Shown here: in pieces, positions 1-8,170 of the stretch
Layout of the letters: every line of letters starts with the position of its first letter
Position numbering within the stretch: position 1 is the stretch's first letter
Assembly: GCA_020796225.1 (NCBI GenBank)
Contig: CM036767.1
Location: forward strand, 15,716,427 to 15,780,426
Length of the DNA: 64,000 nucleotides
Reading direction: 5' to 3'
Origin: Arion vulgaris
Lineage: Eukaryota; Mollusca; Gastropoda; Stylommatophora; Arionidae
Notes under the pieces: generated by a model
Seen by the model: only the letters and a program-made list of their open reading frames with translations
Database searches by the model: none
What the model was told of the DNA's origin: nothing
Translations under genes and position numbers: made by a program

Positions 1-77
1 TTAAAGTGTGATAAGTGTTACGTTTAAGAAACGTTGTGATATATTGTTTATGTTACAAGGTTGATAGTTAGACTCTC

Positions 78-547
78 CTTCACCTTTCAACTCCCAACGG
101 AGCACAGGTCTTCAACAAACTTCTTCCAGCTCTTCCTTCCCCTAGTCATCCCTTCCAATTCTTTCCATGTTTTACCTATCCTGTTAATATCAGCCTCCAG
201 CTCTCTTCTTCAGGTCTGTCTAGGCCTTCCCATATTCCTCTTTCCATGCGGTTTCCAAAGCAGTGTCTGTCTTGCAATGCTTCCGGTCGGTCTTCTCAAT
301 ATATGTCCTATCCATCGCCATCGTCTCTTCCTTAGCTCTTTCTCCACTGCAATCTGCTTTGTTCTTTCTGAGTTCATCGTTCGTAATCTTATCATACCAT
401 CTCAGTCCCTCTATTCTATGTAAACATCCATCTATGAAGGTCTGCAGTTTTCTGGTGGTTTCTTTTGTTGTCTTCCATGTTTCTGAGCCATAGAACATCA
501 CTGACTTCACATTTGATTGAAAGATTCTCAGCTTTGTATTTGATATA
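78..547 (-). mobile_element. L-E LINE fragment, ORF2 C-terminus, decayed
   Basis: Minus-strand translation gives VMFYGSETWKTTKE near 500, then a helix-rich stretch and NMGRPRQT near 210, the usual order at the C-terminus of non-LTR retrotransposon ORF2 proteins (after the reverse transcriptase). The parts lie in at least two frames, so the copy is frameshifted and dead. Below 210 it continues as an ELEADINRIGKTWKELEG-like stretch that matches the copies at 54240-54490 and 2640-3410 and the monomer of the array at 48493-50170. The RT core is missing (5' truncation, normal for LINEs). Confidence 0.75.
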
Positions 548-564
548 GTTGATATATTTTGTGT

Positions 565-1190
565 TAAGTGTTACAGAAGAGTCTTTTGTACAACATGGAC
601 AGAGAAGAGAATATATATACATATTCAGAAAGAACTAATAATCAATGAAAACTAGCTCATGCTACAAATACAAATGAGAATATTGAAGTATTTTGAACAT
701 GGAAAGAGACACGAAGGGTTAGATAACACCATCATTGAAGTATCACTGCAAATGAAAATCGTGGCATATCCCAAAGGACGTAGCCATCAACCACAGTAAA
801 CAAGTCGTTGATTTTCTAGGCACCACTTATACGTTCAGTAGTTTGCCATTGCTTTCTGAACGGTGGCGCCATCGTCCTTTTGTTAAAATCAACGGAAACA
901 ATTTGCCAGCAAACTGTCCGCAGCGTGATTCGAACTCAGAACGTCGGGGTTAGTGACAAGTCACTAACCCTAGCCACAGAACGCCACGCTTTAGATAACA
1001 CCATCATTGAAGGATGATCACTGCAAAGGTAGAAGAGGAAGACCACGGGTAAGTTGTATTCAGGATGGGACATGATTTGAGCATGACGGTTGCAGTGACT
1101 GGACATTTGGCCTACGAGAGAGAGAAATTCAGAAGGACTGTCACAGTGGCAAAGTTCTGGTTAGGACAAGCTATTTGATGATGAGAGATA
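565..1190 (+). mobile_element. L-A LINE 3' fragment, split by an S1 SINE
   Basis: This is the 3' end of L-A, seen also at 19682-20030, 41465-41735 and 46026-46545. Conserved pieces are an LKYFEHGKRHEGL-like stretch near 680-720, a GRRGRPR-like stretch near 1030, and a nucleotide tail reading acaagctatttgatgatgag. A SINE at 753-990 interrupts it, and the flanking LINE sequence is duplicated. Frame breaks and stops make it non-functional. Confidence 0.75.
719..1027 (-). mobile_element. S1 SINE inserted in L-A, with long TSD
   Basis: The SINE body is about 753-990 on the minus strand. Its 3' part (near 753-870) is the S1 block ending in the reverse complement of 'gatatgccacgattttcat'; its 5' part (near 930-985) has a tRNA-like B box (gattcgaactc on the plus strand). 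LINE sequence of 34 bp at 719-752 recurs at 991-1027 with three extra bases, which I read as a TSD. Confidence 0.75.
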
Positions 1191-1745
1191 TGGTTACTAT
1201 GTAGCAATATACACAATATTACTTTATGATACGGTTACTATGTAGCAATATACACAATATTACTTTATGATACGGTTACTATGTAGCAATATACACAATA
1301 TTATTTATGATAGGTTACTATGTAGCAATATACACAATATTACTTTATGATATGGTTACTATGTAGCAATATACACAATATTATTTTATGATACGGTTAC
1401 TATGTAGCAATATACACAATATTACTTTATGATACGGTTACTATGTAGCAATATACACAATATTATTTTATGATATGGTTACTATGTAGCAATATACACA
1501 ATATTACTTTATGATATGGTTACTATGTAGCAATATACACAATATTATTTTATGATATGGTTACTATGTAGCAATATACACAATATTATTTTATGATACG
1601 GTTACTATGTAGCAATATACACAATATTATTTTATGATACGGTTGCTATGTAGCAATATACACAATATTACTTTATGATACGGTTACTATGTAGCAATAT
1701 ACACAATATTACCTTATGATACGGTTGCTATGTAGCAATATCTAC
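1190..1745. repeat. 41-bp tandem array, about 13.5 units
   Basis: The unit contains ggttactatgtagcaatat followed by acacaatatta and recurs every 41 bp (for example 1231, 1272). Units differ by single bases (acgg/atgg, ttac/ttgc). The array begins directly after the L-A tail (gatgatgag) and its last unit runs into unrelated DNA at 1741. No unit-length open frame persists, so coding is unlikely. Confidence 0.95.
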
Positions 1746-1760
1746 ATGGCGTCTCAATTA

Positions 1761-2110
1761 AAGATCTAAAGAAGAAGTTTTGACCTCATTGCCCATATCA
1801 TATTCCCATATGGTTCGGTCTCTGTCGGCAGAAATGGCACTCCATCTGCCGAGAGTGCTGCATAGAGCACGAACTCCGTAGCTCCAGCAAAAATCCTAGG
1901 TTCACATAAAAATTGCACACGTGACTCTAACCAGATACGAACCCACAACCTCCTGAACAGAGGCAGTGAATGACACTATTTATGAAGCGCACAAAAAGCC
2001 CGTTCTATAAATCTCTTCTTATCCTGACGCTATGAGGCAGAACAGGATTCGAGAAAAGAAAAATAACATTCAGAACGGCAGGCAAACGCCTTAACTACTT
2101 CACCATAGAG
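1761..2110 (-). mobile_element. S2 SINE, interrupted by an L-C2 3' tail
   Basis: The S2 tail and body are at 1761-1955 (agaaatggcactccatctgc, tagctccagcaaaaatcctag) in minus orientation. The tRNA-like head resumes at about 2070-2110 (ccttaactacttcaccatag, then agatcccc). Between them sits about 100 bp of L-C2 3' end. Similar bases beside both junctions (ctgaacagaggca near 1950 and cagaacggcaggca near 2068) look like a diverged TSD. Confidence 0.65.
1962..2066 (+). mobile_element. L-C2 LINE 3' tail
   Basis: The bases from 'acactatttatgaagcgcac' to the GAAAA-rich end match the last ~100 bp of the L-C2 copy at 51737-52545 and the fragments at 59615-59699 and 60298-60365, all of which read 'aaatctcttcttatcctgac' or close to it. 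Only the C-terminal codons and tail remain, a strongly 5'-truncated insertion inside S2. Confidence 0.7.
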
Positions 2111-2205
2111 ATCCCCTTTGTACAACTGAGCAGTGGTAGTCAGCTGAAGTCGCCAACAGGAATGGGTTCAAATCCCAGTAGTTTCGATCCCATAGCTGCT
2201 TCTCT
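2111..2205 (+). mobile_element. tRNA-like SINE head
   Basis: Contains agcagtggtagtcagctg, which resembles a polymerase III A box, and gggttcaaatcccag, close to a B box, about 35 bases apart. No cloverleaf closes convincingly, so a SINE head or tRNA pseudogene is likelier than a working tRNA gene. Confidence 0.35.
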
Positions 2206-2216
2206 AACGTCATATG

Positions 2217-2425
2217 TAAGTAAAAAATAAAAATAAAGGAGCCATTTTTATACCAACGTGGTATATAGGGTAATACTGTGTTAGGTACATTGACCGTCGG
2301 CACACGATGGGTGATGTAGTCAAACATCACGCTGGTTGCCTTTATTTCTCAGTGCTTTTCCTGGTACCAAACTGAGGTTGGGTCGACCTGAGAGATGTTA
2401 CGGTCGGAAAACCTTCCACTAACGA
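2217..2425 (-). mobile_element. S3 SINE copy
   Basis: Shares a ~200-bp block with 53970-54225 (same strand) and 5538-5666 (opposite strand): the 'accacgaggtat' box, 'gaccgtcggcacacgatggg' and 'ctggtaccaaactgaggttg'. The tRNA-like head present at 54170-54215 is degraded here. Confidence 0.7.
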
Positions 2426-2429
2426 CATA

Positions 2430-2640
2430 TGTAAGATGTTTTTCACATCCTGTTACCACCGTCGTGTTGGTTACTTCCTGCATCGCATTCGATGAATCAT
2501 GTTCCCCATTATTGGACATTGGAAATCACGGTGACGTTGAATGTGGCGAAAATGTTCCTGGAACATGATGTTCTTTATGAAACAATGTTCCTCGATGTAG
2601 ATTTCTTGTATGGTCTTATGATATTATTCCTCTATGTTAG
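2430..2640. other. unassigned spacer
   Basis: No open frame of note, tandem unit or match to another repeat in the window. The palindrome-like 'ttcctggaacatgatgttc' near 2552 is too short to interpret. Confidence 0.4.
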
Positions 2641-2902
2641 TCAATGGATGTTTACGTAGAATAGAGGGACTAAGATGGTATGATAAGGATGAACTCAGAG
2701 AAAGAACTCAGCAGATACCGGTGGAAAAAAAAGAGATAAGGAAGAGACGGTGAAGATGGATAGGACACACATTGAGATAACCATTAGGAAAAATTGCAAG
2801 ACAGGCACTGTTTTGGAACCCACAGGAAAGAGAGAAGGAGGAGTGCCAGAAATACCCTAAGAAGAGAGCTGGAGACGGTTATTAGAAGGAGAAAACACTC
2901 CA

Positions 2903-3011
2903 GAATATGCCATTACAGCCACAAGAAACGTTGAAATTCAGCGCACTATAACACACTATGTGACGCAAGACCTATTGTCTTCTGAGACAAAGAGGCCAAT
3001 AATGATGAGGT
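2903..3011 (+). mobile_element. L-F LINE 3' tail (zinc-finger end)
   Basis: Bases 'actccagaatatgccattac' to 'caaagaggccaataatgatg' match the better copy at 40170-40285, which encodes a C2HC finger followed by ILRDATPIVS and stop. Here the finger is damaged. The tail is a GATG-type microsatellite. Confidence 0.7.
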
Positions 3012-3296
3012 GAAAACAGCACACAACATCTTTCATCTAAGAACAGGTCACTGCAGGCTCAACCATCACATGCACAGAATAAATCCGGCTCAGACTGAAA
3101 AATATGCGTGTCAGACAGAAACACAGAATCCTGCAGTGATGTCCATCAAACATACACCAAGGAAACGAAACATGGTCTCATGAACAAAGCTTACAGAGCA
3201 AGCTATGTGGAACTCTCGAGGAACTTCAACTGACATGCAGCTTTATAGAGGCAACCCATCTCATGGTTTATACGAGCATACGAAACCGCCAGCTAT
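3012..3296 (+). mobile_element. L-R LINE 3' fragment
   Basis: Encodes a FHLRTGHCRLNHHMHRI-like stretch and matches L-R at 43840-44120 and 7195-7480 through 'gacatgcagctttatagagg' and the cgagcatacgaaa end. The Cys-containing C-terminus downstream of RNase H is typical of RNase H-bearing LINEs. In-frame stops break it. Confidence 0.75.
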
Positions 3297-3429
3297 GAAT
3301 AAGAAGGATGGGAAAGACGTTTAAAGAATTGGAAGGGATGGCAAGAGTGAGGAAGGGCTGGAAGAAGATTATTTAAGACCTGTGCTCCGTTGAGAGTTCA
3401 AATGCGAAGAAAAAGATGTACAGGGCGTT

Positions 3430-3587
3430 CAAAGAGATTGTATTTAACACTTGGCTGCAGAAAACTCGATTTTCTACTTCACTGCTTTGTACAATACTTT
3501 CGGCAGGTGTGAGAGATCTCTACAGAATAACCAAGCCATATGGGGTATAATCCGGAGCAATGAAGTCAATCCTTCGGCCTTTAAGCC
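3430..3587 (+). mobile_element. S2 SINE 3' part
   Basis: Plus-strand S2 tail: 'tttcggcaggtgtgagagat', 'atggggtataatccggagca' and 'atgaagtcaatccttcggcc', parallel to the reverse complement of 44728-44850. The head is missing or unrecognisable. Confidence 0.65.
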
Positions 3588-3832
3588 GGCCGTGTGGTGC
3601 CGGGGCCCACAATCGAAACAAAGAATAGTACCACTGCGAGCTACAAGGCGATGAAGAGACGACCTAGGGAAGCTACCCTAGTAAATAAAAATCATTGCAG
3701 AAATCGGATGTGTTGGTCTACTTGTAGGAGCATAACTGGCACAGCGTAAATCGCTCTTAGGCTGAGATCACATATAAATCACACAGGGTGGTTAACAAGT
3801 GGTCGATATGTAGCGCTCGAAGAAGAAGAAGA
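3588..3832 (+). mobile_element. S4 SINE copy
   Basis: S4 block: 'gtgtggtgccggggcccaca' start, 'gctaccctagtaaataaaaa', 'tctacttgtaggagcataac', 'aagtggtcgatatgtagcg', ending in (AAG)n. The core that reads 'tgtcgtaagaggcgact' in other copies is degraded here to 'cgatgaagagacgacc'. Confidence 0.8.
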
Positions 3833-4049
3833 CCCTTTAAGCGAAACATTCGTGTTAAACATAGAGAGGTAAATGACGTGGTAGTACGACAGATGACTCG
3901 ACATATTATTATTATCATATAATGAATCTGAAAAAGCACAGAATACACTAACGGACATATTGACAATGACACAGCAAATAAACGTTAATGAGAAACAGTA
4001 TATGACAAAGCAATATAAACAGTTCCGCACAACAAACAACGATTAAACA
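3833..4049. other. unassigned A-rich spacer
   Basis: No repeat match. Two overlapping minus-strand open frames with Cys/Phe-rich residues are present but have no recognisable motif, and I do not call them genes. Confidence 0.35.
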
Positions 4050-4141
4050 CTAACAAGGATATACAATAAAACGGAGAATAAAATGGTTTGACCACCTTGT
4101 GAATATGCCGCCAGACCGCACTGTTTATAAAGTCTTCTACG
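4050..4141 (+). mobile_element. L-H LINE fragment
   Basis: 'aataaaatggtttgaccacc' and 'tgtttataaagtcttctac' match the WFGHLIRMHPNSTVCRVFYN segment of L-H at 58800-58890. It stops at the hAT-M1 insertion beginning at 4149 and does not resume after it. Confidence 0.6.
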
Positions 4142-4148
4142 TCATAAC

Positions 4149-4314
4149 CAGTGGCGGTTCGTCATTAAGGGCCAGTGGGACCGGGCAGCACCAAAAATAA
4201 TGTATAACGTGTATTTATTATTTTATAAATAAAAACATAGCAACCAAAAACCATGATTTATCCGGAATAAAATGTCTGACCCCACCAAAAAAAAAAGATC
4301 ACGACCCGCCACTG
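4149..4314. mobile_element. hAT-M1 MITE copy 1, 166 bp
   Basis: Terminal inverted repeats cagtggcggttcgt / acgacccgccactg enclose an AT-rich interior with no coding capacity. The 8-bp flanks are gtcataac (4141-4148) and atcataac (4315-4322), a TSD with one mismatch. Eight-bp TSDs and short CAG...CTG ends are the hAT superfamily signature. It must be mobilised in trans, since no transposase is encoded. Confidence 0.92.
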
Positions 4315-4456
4315 ATCATAACTATTGTCGTTCCCCATGTGTTCCTGTGTTTAGCAATTTGTTTCTTACGGTAGATCCCAATACGTGTTCTCTCTCTATA
4401 TTTATTGGTTATATTCATTGGCTCCGGCGCTGCTTCTTCTAGCTTCTTAAAACTCC

Positions 4457-4711
4457 ATGAAAATGAAAATCGTGGCAAATCCTTTACAGAAAGTAGCCAT
4501 CAACTACAGTAAACGAATGGTTGATTTTTTCTAGGCACCACTTATACATTCAGTAGTTTGCCATTGTTTTCTGAACGGTTAGGTCTATTTCTACCTTTCG
4601 CAAAGAAACCCCAAAGAAACGAATTTGCTTCCAAACTGCCTACCGCGGAGTTTGAACCAGACACGCTTGGGTTTGATCGAGCTGCACTACCACTTGAGCT
4701 ACAGACGCTCA
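4457..4711 (-). mobile_element. S1 SINE, nearly full length
   Basis: Minus-strand S1: a head with A-box-like gtagctcaagtggtag and B-box-like sequence near 4655, then the conserved 'cgttcagaaaacaatggcaa' block, ending in the gattttcatt tail at 4457. Compare 30612-30852 and 23385-23635. Confidence 0.8.
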
Positions 4712-4716
4712 TGTTA

Positions 4717-4895
4717 TAGTGGGGCTTAATGCATCAGTGTTTGCCTGTCGACTCGGGTACAAGAGGGTTGTGAGTTCAATCCCACACTCGACGTTACACG
4801 CGTGAGAAAAGGATTTGGCCCACCTACCCCCTGCATACTATAAATATAAAGTGACAGACACTTCATACTATAAGTTCTGAAAAGGCTACCGTAAA
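4717..4895 (+). mobile_element. S5 SINE copy
   Basis: Plus-strand S5: 'acaagagggttgtgagttca' supplies the B-box region, followed by 'acacgcgtgagaaaaggatt' and the 'gacagacacttcatac' tail. Matches 12752-12885, 56680-56850 and 56880-57005. Confidence 0.7.
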
Positions 4896-4984
4896 TTGTA
4901 TTTTATTATAGAAACTTATAATTCACATTGGCTTAATTTTATTTTAATTTGTGCAGATATACATTCTACTTTATATAAGCTCAA

Positions 4985-5158
4985 TACTAGATGGCAGGGT
5001 CCCAGGACGCAGAGGCAGACCAAGAAGAAGATGGCTATGAGATATTAAAGAAACCATAAACATGACCATCGGCGAAGTGGGTGAACTGGCAAGAGACAGA
5101 GTGAATTTCAGATGTGCTGCAAAGAGAGCAACGTCCTATAAAGGATACGCGCCTTAAT
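4985..5158 (+). mobile_element. L-B LINE 3' end
   Basis: Encodes GRRGRPRRRW followed by the end of ORF2 and terminates with 'cctataaaggatacgcgcct'. The minus-strand copy at 15814-16690 has the same end. This copy is uninterrupted where that one carries a MITE, so it serves as a natural empty site near 5058-5080. Confidence 0.75.
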
Positions 5159-5318
5159 GCTGATACGTGCTGCTAAAGTTTAATTTGACATTATTTAACG
5201 ACAAGACAACAAATATAGCGGTAACTTATTCCGTACATTGAAACAAACGTTTTATTGCAATCGGCGCCCACCACCCTTCCGCACTGACACACACAAACAC
5301 GCGGAAGAATAACTAAAG

Positions 5319-5785
5319 CAGTGGTTCCCAGACTGTTAGAAGCCGTGGCACGCTTGATGTTCTACACAAAATAATAAGCGCATTATACATACAAACTTAA
5401 TAAATCAGATTTTAAAAAAATAATACAGAAATAATTGGAAAATGCTTAATACCTTTATTCACCATTTAATTTCTGCCTATGAGAAGCATGCGTCTGATGC
5501 GTCTTGGTGATTTTGTTTAACCCTGGTGCTCGCTTCTGGGAAAGTAAAGGCGGCCGGTATGATGCTGACCACATCACCCATCGTGTGCCGACGGTCAATG
5601 AAAATACAGGCCTAACACTGTATTGCCCTATATACCACGAGGTATGAAAGGGTTCCTTTACTTTTAATTTTACTGGTGCTCGCTGGCATCGCGTTGCCGC
5701 CCCTAATCTGGGATCTCATAGGGAGTCCCTAGGAATGTCACCGAGCACTCCTGGCGCGTATTGGCACACCCTTTTAGAACCGCTA
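5319..5785. mobile_element. hAT-like non-autonomous element with nested S3
   Basis: The left end cagtggttcc and right end agaaccgcta are imperfect inverted repeats. The flanks aactaaag (5311-5318) and cactaaag (5786-5793) form a 7/8 TSD. The interior 'atggaaaatgcttaatacc'-type segment and the right end are shared in inverse orientation with 14739-14935. An S3 SINE has inserted at 5538-5666. No transposase frame. Confidence 0.7.
5538..5666 (+). mobile_element. S3 SINE nested in the hAT-like element
   Basis: Plus-strand S3 ('ggtatgatgctgaccacatc', 'cctatataccacgaggtat'). Flanked by 'ctggtgctcgct' at about 5523 and again at about 5670, a 12-bp TSD, so the SINE arrived after the DNA transposon. 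Confidence 0.75.
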
Positions 5786-6003
5786 CACTAAAGTCACAAA
5801 TATTAGCATTTTCATGGCCTATGATATTTGTTCATGACAAATATACGTCAATAATATTTGCTGAAAAAAAGGCTACTAACATTAAAAGCTATAAAGATGA
5901 ATGTTGAGCCGATTAATAGAATTTGTATAGCCTAGCTGTTATAATCTCAACAAATAGATTTCACGTAGATGACTTTCGACATATGAATGTTGACTTTGGA
6001 AAA

Positions 6004-6122
6004 ATGAAAATCCTGGCATATCCTTCCAGGATGTCACCATCAAACATAGTAAACAATTCGTTGATTTTATAGGCATAATTTATACGTTCAGTAGTTTGCC
6101 ATTGCTTTCTAAACAGTGATGT
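6004..6122 (-). mobile_element. S1 SINE 3' part
   Basis: Minus-strand S1 tail and middle ('gaaaatcctggcatatcctt', 'gttcagtagtttgccattgc'). The tRNA-like head is absent. Confidence 0.75.
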
Positions 6123-6156
6123 TTATATGTGTGTGTGTATGTATATATATATATAT

Positions 6157-6600
6157 TCCTCTCGTACCGTTATACATTACATAAGACCTGCAAGTAATGT
6201 ATCCATACCGCTCTGTCCTGGGCAACTAGCTCAATCTCATCCATGGAATTGAGTCCGATATTTCTTGCCTCTCTCAACAAAGTTTGTCTCAGGGTTTCCC
6301 TAGGTCGTCCTCTCTTTCCTGGACCCTTTGCCTCACATTTCAATGCCAGCTTTGATATTCTTTGATCATTTCTTCTCAAGGTGTGCCCAACATATCTCCA
6401 TCTTCCCTTCTTATAACAGTTGTCACTAGTCGTTGACCCAACATGTCTCTGATTTCATTATTTCTCCTAAATTCGTTCCATTTTATGCTCATTATTTTTC
6501 TCAAACATCTATTTTCATTTACATTCAACTTGCTTACTATATATTTAGTCATTTTCCAACTCTCGCTGGCATATGTTAGGATTGTTACAAAATTTGAATT
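6157..6600 (-). mobile_element. L-G LINE ORF2 C-terminus, decayed
   Basis: Minus frame at 6170-6379 reads GPGKRGRPRETLRQTLLRE then NSMDEIELVAQDRAVWIHYL and stops near the family 3' end (YLQVLCNV). Upstream, 6400-6600 gives RCLRKIMSIKWNEFRRNNEI-like sequence in another frame, matching the position of the conserved box after RT in other LINEs. Shares its end with 17905-18065 and 35845-36115. Frameshifted, non-functional. Confidence 0.75.
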
Positions 6601-6618
6601 TCTTCTGCTTCGTCTTAA

Positions 6619-6792
6619 ACACAGTTATTCAATCGCAAAATCACGAAAATTTATTTTTAAATATATATTAATTTCTCTATAAGGAACCATCGACCCTTAG
6701 ATCGCCTGAACGAATCCCTCCTCCAAATGCTTCTGAGCCAGCTAGCCCCTCACCCCTAAAGGCTGCAGCGCCCACTTTGGGAATCTACGCTT
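6619..6792. mobile_element. fragment of a TIR element (GTTCCCAAA type)
   Basis: 'agttattcaatcgcaaaatc' through 'gcgcccactttgggaatc' matches the right half of 55466-55868 and of 7726-8106. The terminal motif cactttggga is the shared end. Left half missing. Confidence 0.65.
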
Positions 6793-6967
6793 TAGACCTG
6801 CTGACTGATGGGCAGCATCCATCAAGAACTATCTAGGGCTGACATACCCAGATTCGGGTGTGGCAGAATTTAGAATCTGTAGGTTGACACGTCAATAAAA
6901 GTTATAAATGGAAAATGTATATACAGTAGTGTCAGATAAACTTATATAAGGATATCCAGGCTGTCTG
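6793..6967. other. unassigned spacer
   Basis: No repeat match or coding signal recognised. Confidence 0.35.
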
Positions 6968-7480
6968 CATAACTTGAATACGTTTCCCAGTGGATACCAG
7001 CCCATTGTGGCGTACCAGGAAATGATAGAGCAGACAGGCTAGCTAAGGAGGGAACAAAATTGATACAACACAAACACCCTGTGTCACTACCAGAAATCAA
7101 GACGCATATCAAGCGAAAATACAAAGAGTTGTAGAGACAACAAACCCACAGCAAACACCCACAAGATCCCAGACTAAACAGAAAACAGCCCACAACAATC
7201 TTTCGCCTAAGAACAGGTCACTGCAGGCTCAACCGCCACATGCACAGAATAAAGCCTGATCAGACTGCACAGTGTGCATTCAGACAGAACAACACACAGT
7301 ATCCAGAGCACATCCTGCAGTCATGTCCATCATACATACAACAACAACGAAACATAAATACATCCATGAACGAAGCTTACAGGGCAAGTTATGGGAACTC
7401 TCGAGAAAATCCAACTGACATGCAGCTTCATAGAGGCAAACAATCACATTGTTTAGACAAGCATATGAATGGGATTAGTA
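6968..7480 (+). mobile_element. L-R LINE: RNase H tail and C-terminus
   Basis: The first codons give WIPAHCGVPGNDRADRLAKE, the end of an RNase H domain with its conserved His and GN-RAD segment. Downstream come IFRLRTGHCRLNRHMHRI and PEHILQSCPSYIQQ, a Cys/His region typical of RNase H-bearing LINEs. A stop and frameshifts (near 7130 and 7290) inactivate it. The best copy of the domain is at 43200-44120. Confidence 0.85.
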
Positions 7481-7725
7481 TATGGGATTAAACTATAACG
7501 TCCAGGGAGCACACCCTTCCTAAAAGCCTGGGTTGGTGAGCCCGGCGACAGAAAGCTGAAGTCACCAAGAGCAGGACGACTCCAGACAAACCCGGAAAGA
7601 CAGATCTCGTCAGCAGGGAACAGCAACTGTATAGAGAACAAACTAAAAAAATATGTCCTCAGAAGCGGAATGTGTCAGGCATTATTGGCGGAGAGGAGTG
7701 GACACATACGTAAGACTCATAGATT
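7481..7725. other. unassigned spacer
   Basis: No clear match. It carries direct-repeat-free, moderately GC DNA with no convincing open frame. Confidence 0.35.
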
Positions 7726-8106
7726 CCTAAACTTTTGCGGTCCACTGACCACTTTGCACGACATAAACTTTGTAACGCCCTCCTCCCGATTATAATAGTT
7801 GCCAACGCCCCCATATATTTATATATACATGCTCTATTTTCTCTTTGACATAGAAAATTGATATTTATTTCTGTCATGCATGGTCAATTTTCAAATGATT
7901 ATATACATGAAATCAAAAATTGATGAAATAATGGATCGTGTAAGACGGGCATAAGATGAATTAAAATGCAGAATTCAAATTTTTAATGATTATTCAATTG
8001 CAAAATCAAGAAAAAACTACCCCAAATGCTTCTGAACCCACCATCGCCCCCTGGAAGGCTTCAGCTCCCAGATGGGGGCGGTACCGCCCACTTTGGGAAA
8101 CGCTGG
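7726..8106. mobile_element. TIR element (GTTCCCAAA type), non-autonomous
   Basis: Left end 'gattcctaaac' and right end 'gtttcccaaag' (reverse complement) resemble inverted termini. The interior 'ccaccatcgccccctggaag' and 'gggggcggtaccgcccactt' matches 55780-55860. Possible short TSD gactca on both sides. Superfamily uncertain; hAT is plausible. Confidence 0.55.
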
Positions 8107-8107
8107 T

Positions 8108-8170
8108 ATGACTCAATGGCCATGCGTTGGCCACACCCAGTGGACCTAAAAACTTAGTTTTAGAGAAACC
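8108..8170 (+). mobile_element. probable RNase H LINE 3' terminus (array seed)
   Basis: Translation gives MRWPHPVDLKT, then in a shifted frame RETWPDLKLTAQFV. This resembles the -WP...K-LxG...DLxxTAxFV- C-terminal motif I know from RNase H-type LINEs. It runs straight into the first unit of the 82-bp array, so the array may have grown from this LINE end. The family link is inferred from the motif only. Confidence 0.45.

Larger units (their letters stand above)
2640..3410 (+). mobile_element. L-E LINE fragment split by an L-F/L-R insertion
   Basis: The left part (2640-2905) encodes RRIEGLRWYD-like and RRELETV-like sequence of L-E. The right part (about 3299-3410) resumes with ELEGMARVRKGWKK and ends near 'ctccgttgagagttc', as in the copies at 78-547 and 54240-54490. 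The L-E motif 'attaaaaggataggtaaaac' appears in diverged form on both sides of the insert (about 2889-2905 and 3297-3318), as expected of a TSD. The frame is broken. Confidence 0.65.
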
